Assembly (NCBI RefSeq): GCF_009847015.1
Contig: NZ_WVEM01000011.1
Span: 1 to 64,000, forward strand
From: Sunxiuqinia indica
GTDB lineage: Bacteria > Bacteroidota > Bacteroidia > Bacteroidales > Prolixibacteraceae
DNA: 64,000 bases
Direction: 5' to 3'
Shown here: positions 23,286 through 31,595 of the stretch, in pieces
How positions within the stretch are numbered: position 1 is the first letter of the stretch
Layout: each line of letters starts with the position of its first letter
Made by a program: the position numbers and the translations under genes
The notes under the pieces: model-generated
What the model was told of the DNA's origin: nothing
What the model saw: only the letters and a program-made list of their open reading frames with translations
Databases searched by the model: none

Positions 23286-24473
23286 ATGTACGGCAAGATA
23301 AAACAGGACTTACAACAAACCCTCGAAGAATTAAAATCACAGGGACTTTATAAAACCGAACGAATTATTACTTCGGCTCAAGGTGCAGCGATTAAGGTTG
23401 GTAACGAAAACGAAGTATTGAATTTTTGCGCCAACAATTACCTGGGATTGGCCAGCCATCCTGATGTTGTTCACGCTGCTCAAAACGTAATGAATGATTG
23501 GGGCTTTGGACTTTCGTCGGTTCGTTTTATTTGCGGAACGCAAGCCATTCATAAAGAGCTGGAGCAAAAAACATCGGAGTTTCTGGGCACAGAAGATACC
23601 ATTTTGTATTGCGCTGCTTTCGATGCCAATGGTGGGGTGTTCGAGCCTTTGCTGGGAACTGATTCTGCCATTATTTCGGATGAGTTGAACCACGCGTCGA
23701 TTATTGACGGAGTTCGCTTGTGCAAAGCGCAGCGCTACCGGTACAAGCATTCGGATATGGCAGAACTGGAGCGTTGCCTGGTTGAAAGTCAGTCGGAAAA
23801 ATACCGCGTGGTGGTGACTGATGGCGTATTTTCGATGGACGGCGATTTAGCGAAACTACCCGAGATTGTTGAGCTGTGTGATCAATACGATGCCCTGGTG
23901 ATGGTGGACGATTCGCATGCAACAGGTTACATTGGAGCAACCGGGCGAGGAACTGCTGAACACTTCGGTTTACTGGGTAAGATTGATATTATTACGACCA
24001 CTTTTGGTAAAGCATTGGGTGGTGGAAATGGAGGCTGTACTTCTGGCCGAAAAGAAATTATTGAGATGCTTCGTCAACGATCCCGACCCTATTTGTTTTC
24101 CAATACACTGGCACCGGCAACTGTTGGCGCTACTTTGAAAGTGCTGGATATGCTTTCTGCTTCCTCAGCGTTGCAAAACCGAACCATGCAGAACGCCAAT
24201 CATTTCCGTCAAAAAATGCAAACTGCCGGTTTCGATTTGGTGAAGGGTGAAACAGCTATTGTTCCGGTTATGCTTTACGATGCACCACTTGCTGTAAAAT
24301 TTGCCGACCGATTGCTGGAAGAAGGCATTTACGTGATTGGATTTGTTTACCCGGTAGTTCCTAAAGGGAAAGCCCGTATCCGGGTTCAGCTGTCGGCTGC
24401 TCACGCGCCGGAGCAAATTGATCGGGCTGTTGAAGCTTTTATAAAAGTAGGGAAAGAGCTGGAAGTGATCTAG
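23286..24473 (+). CDS. kbl: Glycine C-acetyltransferase (2-amino-3-ketobutyrate CoA ligase)
   Basis: This 395-residue PLP enzyme of the alpha-oxoamine synthase family splits 2-amino-3-ketobutyrate with CoA into glycine and acetyl-CoA, the second step of threonine breakdown. The core includes NFCANNYLGLASHPDV, GFGLSSVRFICGTQAIHKEL, the PLP-phosphate region VMVDDSHATGYIG, and Lys242 in TTFGKALGG, the Schiff-base lysine. The C-terminal GKARIRVQLSAAH is the family end motif. Length and motifs fit Kbl better than serine palmitoyltransferase or BioF. Threonine dehydrogenase (tdh) is not adjacent. A GC-rich repeat array starts 66 bp after the stop. Confidence 0.93.
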   Translation: MYGKIKQDLQQTLEELKSQGLYKTERIITSAQGAAIKVGNENEVLNFCANNYLGLASHPDVVHAAQNVMNDWGFGLSSVRFICGTQAIHKELEQKTSEFLGTEDTILYCAAFDANGGVFEPLLGTDSAIISDELNHASIIDGVRLCKAQRYRYKHSDMAELERCLVESQSEKYRVVVTDGVFSMDGDLAKLPEIVELCDQYDALVMVDDSHATGYIGATGRGTAEHFGLLGKIDIITTTFGKALGGGNGGCTSGRKEIIEMLRQRSRPYLFSNTLAPATVGATLKVLDMLSASSALQNRTMQNANHFRQKMQTAGFDLVKGETAIVPVMLYDAPLAVKFADRLLEEGIYVIGFVYPVVPKGKARIRVQLSAAHAPEQIDRAVEAFIKVGKELEVI

Positions 24474-24538
24474 CTTTCCTGTTATTCCAACTGACGCAGT
24501 TTAATGAACATTACCCTAAAAGATTGAAATGTGGGTCC

Positions 24539-24727
24539 CTGCAATTGCGCGGCTGGCTACCCGACCCCTCGGGTAGCCAGCCGCAACTGCGAGCGGGGCA
24601 ATCTGACGCGCCGGGCAAGCTCCTGCAACAGCGCGGGAAGGAATCCGACGCCTCCGGCAAGGCCCTGCAATTGCGAAAGTACGAAGCTGAAGGCTCAGTT
24701 TGTGAGCTGCAACCGCGGGTGGGCATG
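24539..24727 (+). repeat. GC-rich tandem array, exact 42-bp period
   Basis: Units start at 24539, 24581, 24623, 24665 and 24707 (the last partial), each 42 bp after the one before. Each unit opens with a CTGCAAyTGCG-like box (CCGCAACTGCG in unit 2, CTGCAACAGCG in unit 3) followed by GACGCnnCnGGCAAG-like sequence. Units 2 and 3 are closest to each other. Because 42 is a multiple of three, the plus frame gives a degenerate 14-residue repeat of LQLR...DASGK type, but that frame has no ATG (only a TTG at 24524) and no signal or known domain. I treat it as a non-coding repeat. Confidence 0.7.
24549..24584. repeat. 16-bp perfect-stem hairpin inside the array
   Basis: The arms 24549-24564 and 24569-24584 are perfectly complementary (GCGGCTGGCTACCCGA) around a CCCC loop. 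There is no T-run, so it is not a standard intrinsic terminator. It makes the first unit of the array far more structured than the others. Confidence 0.75.
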
Positions 24728-24783
24728 TAAGAGTAGTCACAAAGGAACCCGCAAGCCGGAAAATCGCTTGTAGAGCCTAAGAA

Positions 24784-24818
24784 AAAGATCCGGCCTGCAC
24801 GAGACAGACCGGATCTTT
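24784..24818 (-). terminator. Terminator of the efflux operon
   Basis: AAAGATCCGG (24784-24793) pairs perfectly with CCGGATCTTT (24809-24818). On the minus strand the stem is followed by TTTTTCTTA. It lies 20 bp after the stop codon of the TolC-like gene. Confidence 0.85.
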
Positions 24819-24838
24819 CAATTCAGAACAACAAAATT

Positions 24839-26173
24839 CTACAAATTCAACGGGTTGCCGTTGTAGAAATCGAGTATTTTGGTTCGGAAAATGTATTCGT
24901 ATTTGGACTGCGCCAGATCACTTTTAGCTTTGGCCAGGTTATTTTTCGATTGGTTATATTCGACCGAGTTAACCATACCCACGTTAAATTTTTCTTCGGT
25001 ATACCGAAAAGCTTCCTGTGTTGATTCCACTGCTTTATTACTGGCCATATATTTTTTTAAGGCGGCCAGGGCATTGGTGTATGCTTGTTCAATATCTTTA
25101 CGAAGCGTATTTTTGGTGCTCTGTAGTTCATATTCCTGATTCAGCACCTGCAACTCCGCATTTTTAACCTGCGTGCGAACCTGCCCTTTGCTGAAAATTG
25201 GAATACTTAAATTTACTCCTAGTCCGTAGCGTTCGTTATTCTTCAACTGATCGTTTAGCGAAATTTCGTCGCCGTTAAAATCTTTGTATTTGTTGTTGTA
25301 CGAGTTGTAGTAGTCGGCACCAAACGTTAAACTAGGGTACAAACTTCCTTTAGCAATGGCTACTTGCTCTTTTAAACTTCCCAGGCGGTATTCGGCACTT
25401 TTCACCTCGGGGCGGATTTTGACCGCATTTCGAAACACGTCCATTGAGTTAAGCAACGATCCGTTTGCTTTAACAACAGGTAATACCGGCTTTTCAATTT
25501 TAAATTGATCGGGAGAAGCGATCTCCAATAGCTGGTACAAATTAAGATAGGCCAGTTGCAGGCTGTTTTGCTGATTGACCAGGTTCAATTCTTCATTGGC
25601 TTGTTGGGCTTCAATTTCCAACAAACTTCCTTTGGCCAGGCTTCCGGCATCAACCAATTTTTGAGTTCGGTCAATCTGTAGCTTGGTTACTTCCAGTTGA
25701 TCCTCGGCGACTTGCACTAATTCTTCGGCAAACAAAATTTCAAGATATGCGGCTGCAATGTATAACTTGATGTCATCCTTGGCTTTTTGCAAATCTGCCA
25801 GGCTGGCTCTTAAGTCCAGGTCTGCTTTGTCAATTGAGTTTTGCAACTTGAAACCATTCCAAAGAGGAACATTGGCACTTAGGCTGGCTCCGGTCTGGTT
25901 CGAATTATAATTGGCGTAAGTATTATCGTATTGTAACGAGCGGCCAAAATTAAAGCTGTTTGACAAGCTTCCACTTAGCGATGGCAAGCGGTTATTTTTG
26001 GCTTGTTGCAATTCATTCTGATAATAGTCGGTATTGATTGATTGTTGCTGAATCTGAATGTTATTTTCGAGTGCATAATCGATGCATTGCTGCAAATCCC
26101 AGTTCTGCTGGGCTTTCGCAGTTCCCGAAAAAATAAGAGTGATCAGTGCAACAATCTGAAATAAATGTTTCAT
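24839..26173 (-). CDS. TolC-family outer-membrane efflux channel
   Basis: A 444-residue outer-membrane factor that should form the exit duct of the tripartite pump encoded upstream. I start it at the ATG at 26173, which gives a clean signal peptide (MKHLFQIVALITLIFSGTAKAQ); the frame also reaches a TTG at 26197. The two OEP repeats are visible as paired long helices with strand regions: DLQQCIDYALENNIQIQQQ and SANVPLWNGFKLQNSIDKA in the first half, VNLSIPIFSKGQVRTQVKNA and FNVGMVNSVEYNQSKNNLA in the second. It is the last gene of the five-gene efflux operon, 108 bp after the adaptor gene, and is followed by a strong terminator. Confidence 0.93.
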   Translation of the reverse strand: MKHLFQIVALITLIFSGTAKAQQNWDLQQCIDYALENNIQIQQQSINTDYYQNELQQAKNNRLPSLSGSLSNSFNFGRSLQYDNTYANYNSNQTGASLSANVPLWNGFKLQNSIDKADLDLRASLADLQKAKDDIKLYIAAAYLEILFAEELVQVAEDQLEVTKLQIDRTQKLVDAGSLAKGSLLEIEAQQANEELNLVNQQNSLQLAYLNLYQLLEIASPDQFKIEKPVLPVVKANGSLLNSMDVFRNAVKIRPEVKSAEYRLGSLKEQVAIAKGSLYPSLTFGADYYNSYNNKYKDFNGDEISLNDQLKNNERYGLGVNLSIPIFSKGQVRTQVKNAELQVLNQEYELQSTKNTLRKDIEQAYTNALAALKKYMASNKAVESTQEAFRYTEEKFNVGMVNSVEYNQSKNNLAKAKSDLAQSKYEYIFRTKILDFYNGNPLNL

Positions 26174-26281
26174 GGTTGATTTCTTTTTGTTATCCAATGG
26201 GCTAATTTAGTCATTCGTTTGAAATAGTGCTGATTTAGTCGCGTTATTTTAACCGCAAAAATGTTGGCCTGATCCAGTCGG

Positions 26282-27412
26282 TTAGCCAGCGTTTGTTTCT
26301 TTTTCTTTTAATTTCTTTGGATCAATTTTCTCCCCTTTAACTTTATCTTTCAGACTGAGGCCTTCGGTAATTTCAATATTAATTCCATCAGAAAGACCGG
26401 TGTGTACAAATCGTTTTTCGAAGTTGGGTTCTTCCTCTGTTCCGGTATTAATTTCAACAAAGGACGAATCGTTTTCAAAATTCAGAAAACCTTCAGGTAT
26501 CACCATTACGCTATCCTTTTTTTCTAAAACAATATTGGCATTGGCGCTGTACCCGGCACGTATAAATTGTCCTTCTTTCAGGTTTACGTTGGCTTTAATT
26601 TCAAACTGAATGGCTCCGTTCTCTTCCACTCCCTTGGGCGAGAGGTAGGTGAGCTTTGCTTCGAACTTTTCATTTTCAATCGCTCCAATTGTCAAGACGA
26701 TGTCCATTCCCTCGTGGATTTTACCGACTTCGGTTTCGTCTACTTTTCCATCAAAAATCATGTCACTCATATCGGCAATAACGGCGATTGTGGTTCCATC
26801 ATTAAAGGTATTTGATTGGATAACAGAATTTCCAACCTCCACCGGAACATCCAGAATCATTCCATCAATCGTTGAGCGGATAAGCGTGTTGGATGCATGC
26901 GCTGTTTGTTTTGTCGCTCCTTTTCGAATCAGATCAAGGTTGTTTTGTGCTGCATTTAGCTCTTCGCGAGCCGCGTTAAACGACAGTTGTGCTTTTTGGT
27001 ACTCTCCATAAGGAATAACTTTTTTGTCAAAAAGCTCTTTTTGCCGGTTGTAGTCAATTTTTGAATCTTCGTAGTTTAATTGTGACTGATTTACTCTCGA
27101 TTCGGCATTGTTTAAGGTTACCATATCGGGAATAATTTTTACTTTGGCGATAATGTCCCCCATTTTTACTTCCGAACCAGCTTCAAGGTAAATTTCTTCA
27201 ATAATTCCGGATACTTGTGGTTTTATTTCAATCTCTTTACGGGGAACAACCGAACCTGTTGCAACCGTTTTTTTTGTAATGTTGTCTATTTTCGGGGTTT
27301 CGGTTTTATAGACATCAGGTTGGCTTTTCGACTTTGAATATAAAAAATAAATCGTTCCGAAGAAGGAAGCAATAAGGATTACAATTAGTAAGATTTTAAA
27401 GAATTTTTTCAT
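26282..27412 (-). CDS. Efflux periplasmic adaptor (MacA/HlyD family)
   Basis: A 376-residue membrane-fusion protein linking the inner-membrane ABC pump with the TolC channel. One N-terminal membrane anchor (about residues 5-25) is followed by a lipoyl half-domain (TGSVVPRKEIEIKPQVSGII), an alpha-hairpin rich in Gln/Lys/Asn (about 85-170), the second lipoyl half (IRSTIDGMILDVPVEVGNSV) and beta-barrel domains. The C-terminal part is acidic then basic. The 20-bp gap to the upstream permease gene shows co-transcription. Confidence 0.93.
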   Translation of the reverse strand: MKKFFKILLIVILIASFFGTIYFLYSKSKSQPDVYKTETPKIDNITKKTVATGSVVPRKEIEIKPQVSGIIEEIYLEAGSEVKMGDIIAKVKIIPDMVTLNNAESRVNQSQLNYEDSKIDYNRQKELFDKKVIPYGEYQKAQLSFNAAREELNAAQNNLDLIRKGATKQTAHASNTLIRSTIDGMILDVPVEVGNSVIQSNTFNDGTTIAVIADMSDMIFDGKVDETEVGKIHEGMDIVLTIGAIENEKFEAKLTYLSPKGVEENGAIQFEIKANVNLKEGQFIRAGYSANANIVLEKKDSVMVIPEGFLNFENDSSFVEINTGTEEEPNFEKRFVHTGLSDGINIEITEGLSLKDKVKGEKIDPKKLKEKETNAG

Positions 27413-27432
27413 GGCTGTGGTATTATTATTTT

Positions 27433-28695
27433 TTAATTTTCTGTTCTTAGTGCATCAATGGGTTTTATTTGAATGGCTCTGCGTGCAGGAATATAACCTG
27501 CAAAAGCTCCTGAAATAATCAGGATTAGCAGGCACGAAACAGCAACGGTTAAGTTTATTTCCGGGTTTTTAATGAAAATGTCAGCTCCATTCTCAGCAGC
27601 GCTTTCGAGCCCCTTATTGGCCAGTTCTAAAAGAAAAATTCCGAAAAAGAGTCCAAAATATCCGGCAATAGTGGTTAAAAAAACACTCTCGGAGATTATT
27701 TGGGCAATGATTACACGAGGGGTGGCACCAATAGCTCGCATAATTCCGATTTCCTGGGTTCGTTCTTTCACAATTACCAGCATAATATTGCTAACACCGA
27801 TAACTCCTGCCAGCAGCGTACCAATTCCTACAATCCATGTTAAAATACTAATGCCGCCAAATAAGGTCGCGAATTGCTTAAATTGCTTTTCAATATTTAT
27901 GTGTCCAACTGCCTGCACATCGTCCGGTGCAATTTTATGTCGTTTCTTAATCGCTGAAATCACTTTCTCTTCAACAGCACTTGCACTCAATCCTTCGGCG
28001 GCAGTAATGCCCATCATGTGAACATCATTTCCGTAGTTGTAGGCAATTTGCATCGTTGTAAATGGCAGAAAGATGCTTTCGTCGGTCTTGCCATTCATAT
28101 TCATATTTGATACCGGATGAATGACTCCGACTATCTGATAGAAAACTCCTCCTATTTTTAAATATTCACCAAGAGGTTCTTCGTCTTTCGAAAACATCTC
28201 GTCAACAACTTTCTCGCCAACAACACAAACCTTTCGGCGTTGTTTAATATCAATTTCGTTTAACCAGCGCCCTTTCGGAAATTCGGCGGGATCGATGTTT
28301 GCCCACTCCGGGTAATCTCCTTTAATGTTGAATGAACCGCTTCGGTCTCCCCTGATCGTATTATTTCCGCTCAACCACGAACCAAAAAGTCGAGGCGCAA
28401 CTGTTTTAACTTCAGGAATATGGTTGCGAATATATTCAATATCCTCATTGTTGAAATCCCAGTTGCGGCCACGCCTGAACCCTTCATAAGGCTTACTTGT
28501 TCGTTGTGTCCACATAAAAAATGAGTTTACGGCAATTTTACCAACACCATCAGTAATACCGGTTTCAAGTCCTTTTCCGGCTCCTGCCATAATAATAAGC
28601 ATGAATATTCCCCAGAAAACCCCAAATGCAGTTAAAAAGCTGCGTAGCTTATTTTTCTTTAAGGCGGATAATATTTCGTTAAATCTTTCTATCAT
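27433..28695 (-). CDS. ABC transporter permease, MacB/FtsX type (second copy)
   Basis: A 420-residue inner-membrane permease with the MacB layout: one N-terminal helix (LRSFLTAFGVFWGIFMLII), a large periplasmic MacB_PCD domain (about 40-270), and three C-terminal helices of the FtsX domain. The segment after the first C-terminal helix reads NIMLVIVKERTQEIGIMRAI, the family's conserved cytoplasmic loop. The end PARRAIQIKPIDALR is also typical. It has no ATPase domain; the partner ATPase is encoded upstream in the operon. It is 9 bp after a similar permease of the same length, and the two probably form a heterodimer. Confidence 0.93.
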   Translation of the reverse strand: MIERFNEILSALKKNKLRSFLTAFGVFWGIFMLIIMAGAGKGLETGITDGVGKIAVNSFFMWTQRTSKPYEGFRRGRNWDFNNEDIEYIRNHIPEVKTVAPRLFGSWLSGNNTIRGDRSGSFNIKGDYPEWANIDPAEFPKGRWLNEIDIKQRRKVCVVGEKVVDEMFSKDEEPLGEYLKIGGVFYQIVGVIHPVSNMNMNGKTDESIFLPFTTMQIAYNYGNDVHMMGITAAEGLSASAVEEKVISAIKKRHKIAPDDVQAVGHINIEKQFKQFATLFGGISILTWIVGIGTLLAGVIGVSNIMLVIVKERTQEIGIMRAIGATPRVIIAQIISESVFLTTIAGYFGLFFGIFLLELANKGLESAAENGADIFIKNPEINLTVAVSCLLILIISGAFAGYIPARRAIQIKPIDALRTEN

Positions 28696-28704
28696 CGTAT
28701 TTGT

Positions 28705-29967
28705 TTATTCGTTATGGAGTGCTTCAATCGGTTTTATTGATGCTGCTCGTTTTGCAGGAATATATCCGGCCAAGGTACCGGCGCCAACCAAAAGTAATAA
28801 CGAGCTAATTGCAATACGAAGATCAACAGTCGGGTTCAAAAACATTGTGAACTGCCCGCGATCGCTGCTTGATGCAGCCGAGCTTTGTTGCTCCATAACA
28901 AAGTTAATAAGCTCCATCAGTGAGATTCCGAACAGCATGCCGATATATCCAGCCAATAGGGTGATAAATACCGATTCGAGCAAGATTAAACCAATAATTG
29001 ACGAAGGCGAGGCTCCAATGGCTTTTCGAATACCAATTTCCTTGGTTCGCTCTTTTACAACAATGAGCATAATGTTGCTAACCCCAACAATGCCGGCGAT
29101 GAGTGTCCCAATACCTATTAGCCATATAAAGATATTTATGGCTTTAAAGATATTCATGGTCTCGATGTAATTTTCCAACGAATTGTAAATACCAATTGCC
29201 CGGGTATCGTTTACGTCAACTTTATGATTGGCAGCAAGCAGTGTGCGAATTTTCTTTTCAATTTGAAGGCTCTCTTTCTTCGAAATATCTTTGGTGGTAA
29301 CAGCCAGATTGTGAATGCGATCGCCAATGTTAAATATTAATTGAGCAGTTGTAATAGGGATGAGCCCCTGTTGTGCTCCTTCCCGCGGATCAGACTCGGC
29401 ATAGACGCCAATAATTTTATAGAGTACACCTCCAATGTTCAAATATTCTCCAACCGGCTCAATTCCTTTAAAGAGTGCTTCTTTAATGTCTTTACCAATG
29501 ACGACCACTTTTCGTTTATATTGAATATCGATTTCGTTGATGAAACGGCCTTCGTCAATGTTTAATTTTTCGATATCCCGATAATCAGGATGACAGCCTT
29601 GTGTGGTGTATTGTCCGTATTCGTTTTTGAATGAATAGGTCCGTGAATTGCTGAAATATCTTGCTGAAATTTTATCGATGTCATCCAGTTTTTTTATTTC
29701 ATCGTAATCTTTCATATCAAAATAAATCCTTCTGCCTGCTTTTAGTCCCTGATAAGGCATGCTTGTTTCGCGGCTCCAAATCCACATTGCGTTTGTTGCA
29801 TTACCCTCAAAGTTTGAACCTACACCATTACTTAGTCCGTTTCCCGCACCCAGCAATACCATGAGCATAAAAATACCCCATGCAATGGCAAACCCGGTAA
29901 GGAAAGTTCTCAATTTGTTTTTTTTGATGGTGGCGATGATTTCTTGCCATTTGTCAATATCGAACAT
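28705..29967 (-). CDS. ABC transporter permease, MacB/FtsX type (first copy)
   Basis: A 420-residue permease with the same architecture as its neighbour: N-terminal helix (LRTFLTGFAIAWGIFMLMV), a periplasmic domain (about 40-275) and three C-terminal helices with NIMLIVVKERTKEIGIRKAI between them. It ends PAKRAASIKPIEALHNE. Equal length and matching motifs point to gene duplication followed by divergence. It lies 10 bp after the ATPase gene and 9 bp before the second permease. Confidence 0.93.
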   Translation of the reverse strand: MFDIDKWQEIIATIKKNKLRTFLTGFAIAWGIFMLMVLLGAGNGLSNGVGSNFEGNATNAMWIWSRETSMPYQGLKAGRRIYFDMKDYDEIKKLDDIDKISARYFSNSRTYSFKNEYGQYTTQGCHPDYRDIEKLNIDEGRFINEIDIQYKRKVVVIGKDIKEALFKGIEPVGEYLNIGGVLYKIIGVYAESDPREGAQQGLIPITTAQLIFNIGDRIHNLAVTTKDISKKESLQIEKKIRTLLAANHKVDVNDTRAIGIYNSLENYIETMNIFKAINIFIWLIGIGTLIAGIVGVSNIMLIVVKERTKEIGIRKAIGASPSSIIGLILLESVFITLLAGYIGMLFGISLMELINFVMEQQSSAASSSDRGQFTMFLNPTVDLRIAISSLLLLVGAGTLAGYIPAKRAASIKPIEALHNE

Positions 29968-29977
29968 GGTTTCAGGG

Positions 29978-30703
29978 CTAAATGGTTTCCAATTCTTTCG
30001 TATAGGCTTCCCTGAAGTTAGTCAGGTCTCCATTTCGAATAATTTCATGGATCTGTCCATCCTTGAGGCGAATAATCTTTTTGGTCATCGAAGCGATGTC
30101 GTGCTCGTGGGTTACCAGAATAACGGTAATTCCGTCATTATTGATCTCTTTCAGAATCTCCATTACTTCGTACGATGTTGTGGTGTCCAGAGCTCCTGTT
30201 GGTTCATCGGCCAAAATTAATTTTGGTTTCGATATTAGCGCCCGGGCAATGGCAATGCGCTGTTTCTGACCTCCCGACATTTCGTTCGGCATATGCTCAG
30301 CCCAATCTTTTAATCCAAGCTTGTCGAGGTATTCCATGGCTATGATGTTTCTCTTTTTGCGCTTTACTCCTTTGTAATAGAGCGGAAGAGCAACATTTTC
30401 CATCGCATTTTTAAACGAAATCAGGTTGAAGGACTGAAAAACAAAACCAACCAATTCATTACGAAGTTGGGCGGCTTTCTTTTCACTCATGTTTTTAATC
30501 TGTTGGTTGTTTAGGTAATAGCTTCCTTGGTCGTGGTTATCGAGCATACCTAGTATATTAAGCAAGGTAGACTTGCCGGAACCGGATGATCCCATAATGG
30601 AAACAAACTCTCCCTGCTCAATATCCAGATTGATGCCTTTGAGCACATGTAGCTTGCTGTTACCCATGACATAGGACTTGTGAATGTTGTTTAGTTTGAT
30701 CAT
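29978..30703 (-). CDS. ABC transporter ATP-binding protein (MacB/LolD type)
   Basis: This 241-residue ATPase powers the efflux system encoded downstream. I use the ATG at 30703, which starts MIKLNNIHKSY directly at the domain. The frame continues upstream to 30781, but those 26 residues lie outside the family's usual start. Walker A is GSSGSGKST (residues 38-46), the signature is MSGGQKQRIAIARAL, Walker B is LILADEPTGALD, and the switch His is in VILVTHEHD. It is the first gene of the operon ATPase-permease-permease-adaptor-TolC, as in macrolide or peptide exporters. Confidence 0.94.
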   Translation of the reverse strand: MIKLNNIHKSYVMGNSKLHVLKGINLDIEQGEFVSIMGSSGSGKSTLLNILGMLDNHDQGSYYLNNQQIKNMSEKKAAQLRNELVGFVFQSFNLISFKNAMENVALPLYYKGVKRKKRNIIAMEYLDKLGLKDWAEHMPNEMSGGQKQRIAIARALISKPKLILADEPTGALDTTTSYEVMEILKEINNDGITVILVTHEHDIASMTKKIIRLKDGQIHEIIRNGDLTNFREAYTKELETI

Positions 30704-31139
30704 TTGTTTAATTGTTTTCTGCTTTGAGGTATTAAAATTCCGAAATTCAAGACTTATTTCTGTAATAAATTCGATGAACAACCGATTTTTCTATGTGAGT
30801 GGTCTTTTTCGATCCTACTCCTGTCGAGATTCTCTAAATAGGACGAATAATCTTTTCAGACGTTACAGCAGAAATGACGATTTTTTTCTGAAAAATATAG
30901 AATTGCCCGGCAGATTGTCCTGAATTTGTTGCAATGTGGTCGGTTAATGCGGTTGGGGGGCTGAGTTGATGATCTTCTTGTCCAAAAGTGTAATCAATAC
31001 AAGCAAAAATGCCAAACAGACATCTGAAGAGATACCAGATGAAGTTGATAAAAATCAACATGACATACATCTGAATAATTAATTGAATAACTTTGATATC
31101 TTTAAATTAATTGCAGAAAAACTACTTATCCTTAAAAAA
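30704..31139. other. Divergent intergenic region
   Basis: About 435 bp between the efflux ATPase gene and the plus-strand STAS-like gene. It should hold both promoters. No gene is supported; minus- and plus-strand open stretches here lack family resemblance. No clear operator is seen. Confidence 0.5.
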
Positions 31140-31550
31140 ATGGGAGACATTGATGAAGAAATTAAGGTGAGAGAAATAAGTGACAAAGAAATATGGGTCA
31201 ATACAAATAAATTTTCTCTAATCTATGATAATATTATCTATGTAATTGCGGTTGGCGAGCAGACAACCGAATTTGCCAAAGCACAAGCTGAAATCTGCAT
31301 GAAGATGTCTGCTTTAATTAAAGGGAAAGTGAATTTTTTGATCGACCTGAACAAGTCAGGAAAAAACTCTCCGGGAGCTAGAAAAATGTGGAAAACCCTG
31401 ATTGAGCACGACAATACCGAAAAAGTTGCCACTTTCGGACTGCATCCGGTTGCAAAGGTAATCGCCTCTTTTGTTATGCGAGTTAGCAGTGGTAACAAAA
31501 TGCGTTTTTTTTCAACAAAAGAGGAAGCCATAGCCTGGTTGAGAGAGTAA
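31140..31550 (+). CDS. STAS/SpoIIAA-like domain protein
   Basis: A 136-residue soluble protein. I use the ATG at 31140, since the frame beyond it reaches only a TTG at 31083. The fold pattern (alternating strands and helices, IYVIAVGEQTTEFAKAQAEI, VNFLIDLNKSGK, VATFGLHPVAKVIASFVMR, MRFFSTKEEAIAWLRE) is that of SpoIIAA/STAS-like proteins. Its ending, FFSTKEEAIAWL, is common in that group. It is 45 bp before the hybrid kinase gene, so it may be a regulatory partner of the kinase (inference). Such proteins are mostly uncharacterised. Confidence 0.7.
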   Translation: MGDIDEEIKVREISDKEIWVNTNKFSLIYDNIIYVIAVGEQTTEFAKAQAEICMKMSALIKGKVNFLIDLNKSGKNSPGARKMWKTLIEHDNTEKVATFGLHPVAKVIASFVMRVSSGNKMRFFSTKEEAIAWLRE

Positions 31551-31595
31551 CTTGAACGGTGGCTTAAAGATCAATAAGAATTTACGCTGAATAGA

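Larger units (their letters stand above)
24474..24838. other. kbl-tolC intergenic region holding a GC-rich repeat array
   Basis: 365 bp between convergent genes. It holds the 42-bp-period repeat array (24539-24727), a 16-bp-stem hairpin inside the first unit, and the terminator of the efflux operon (24784-24818). The array is much richer in G+C than the flanks. All three plus-strand frames and some minus-strand frames stay open across part of it because stop codons are scarce in such sequence. Confidence 0.6.

Noticed and set aside
24516-24773. Several overlapping open frames on both strands across the GC-rich array
   Set aside because: They arise because stop codons are rare in GC-rich repeats. 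The frame with 14-residue periodicity has only a TTG start, and no frame has a signal, domain or ribosome site.
30704-30781. 26-residue N-terminal extension of the efflux ATPase
   Set aside because: ABC ATPases of this type start with M-I-K/E-L at the domain edge; the extension has no conserved residues.
30834-31070. A 78-codon minus-strand frame in the divergent efflux/STAS gap
   Set aside because: Overlaps the expected promoter region, with no motif and no start context.
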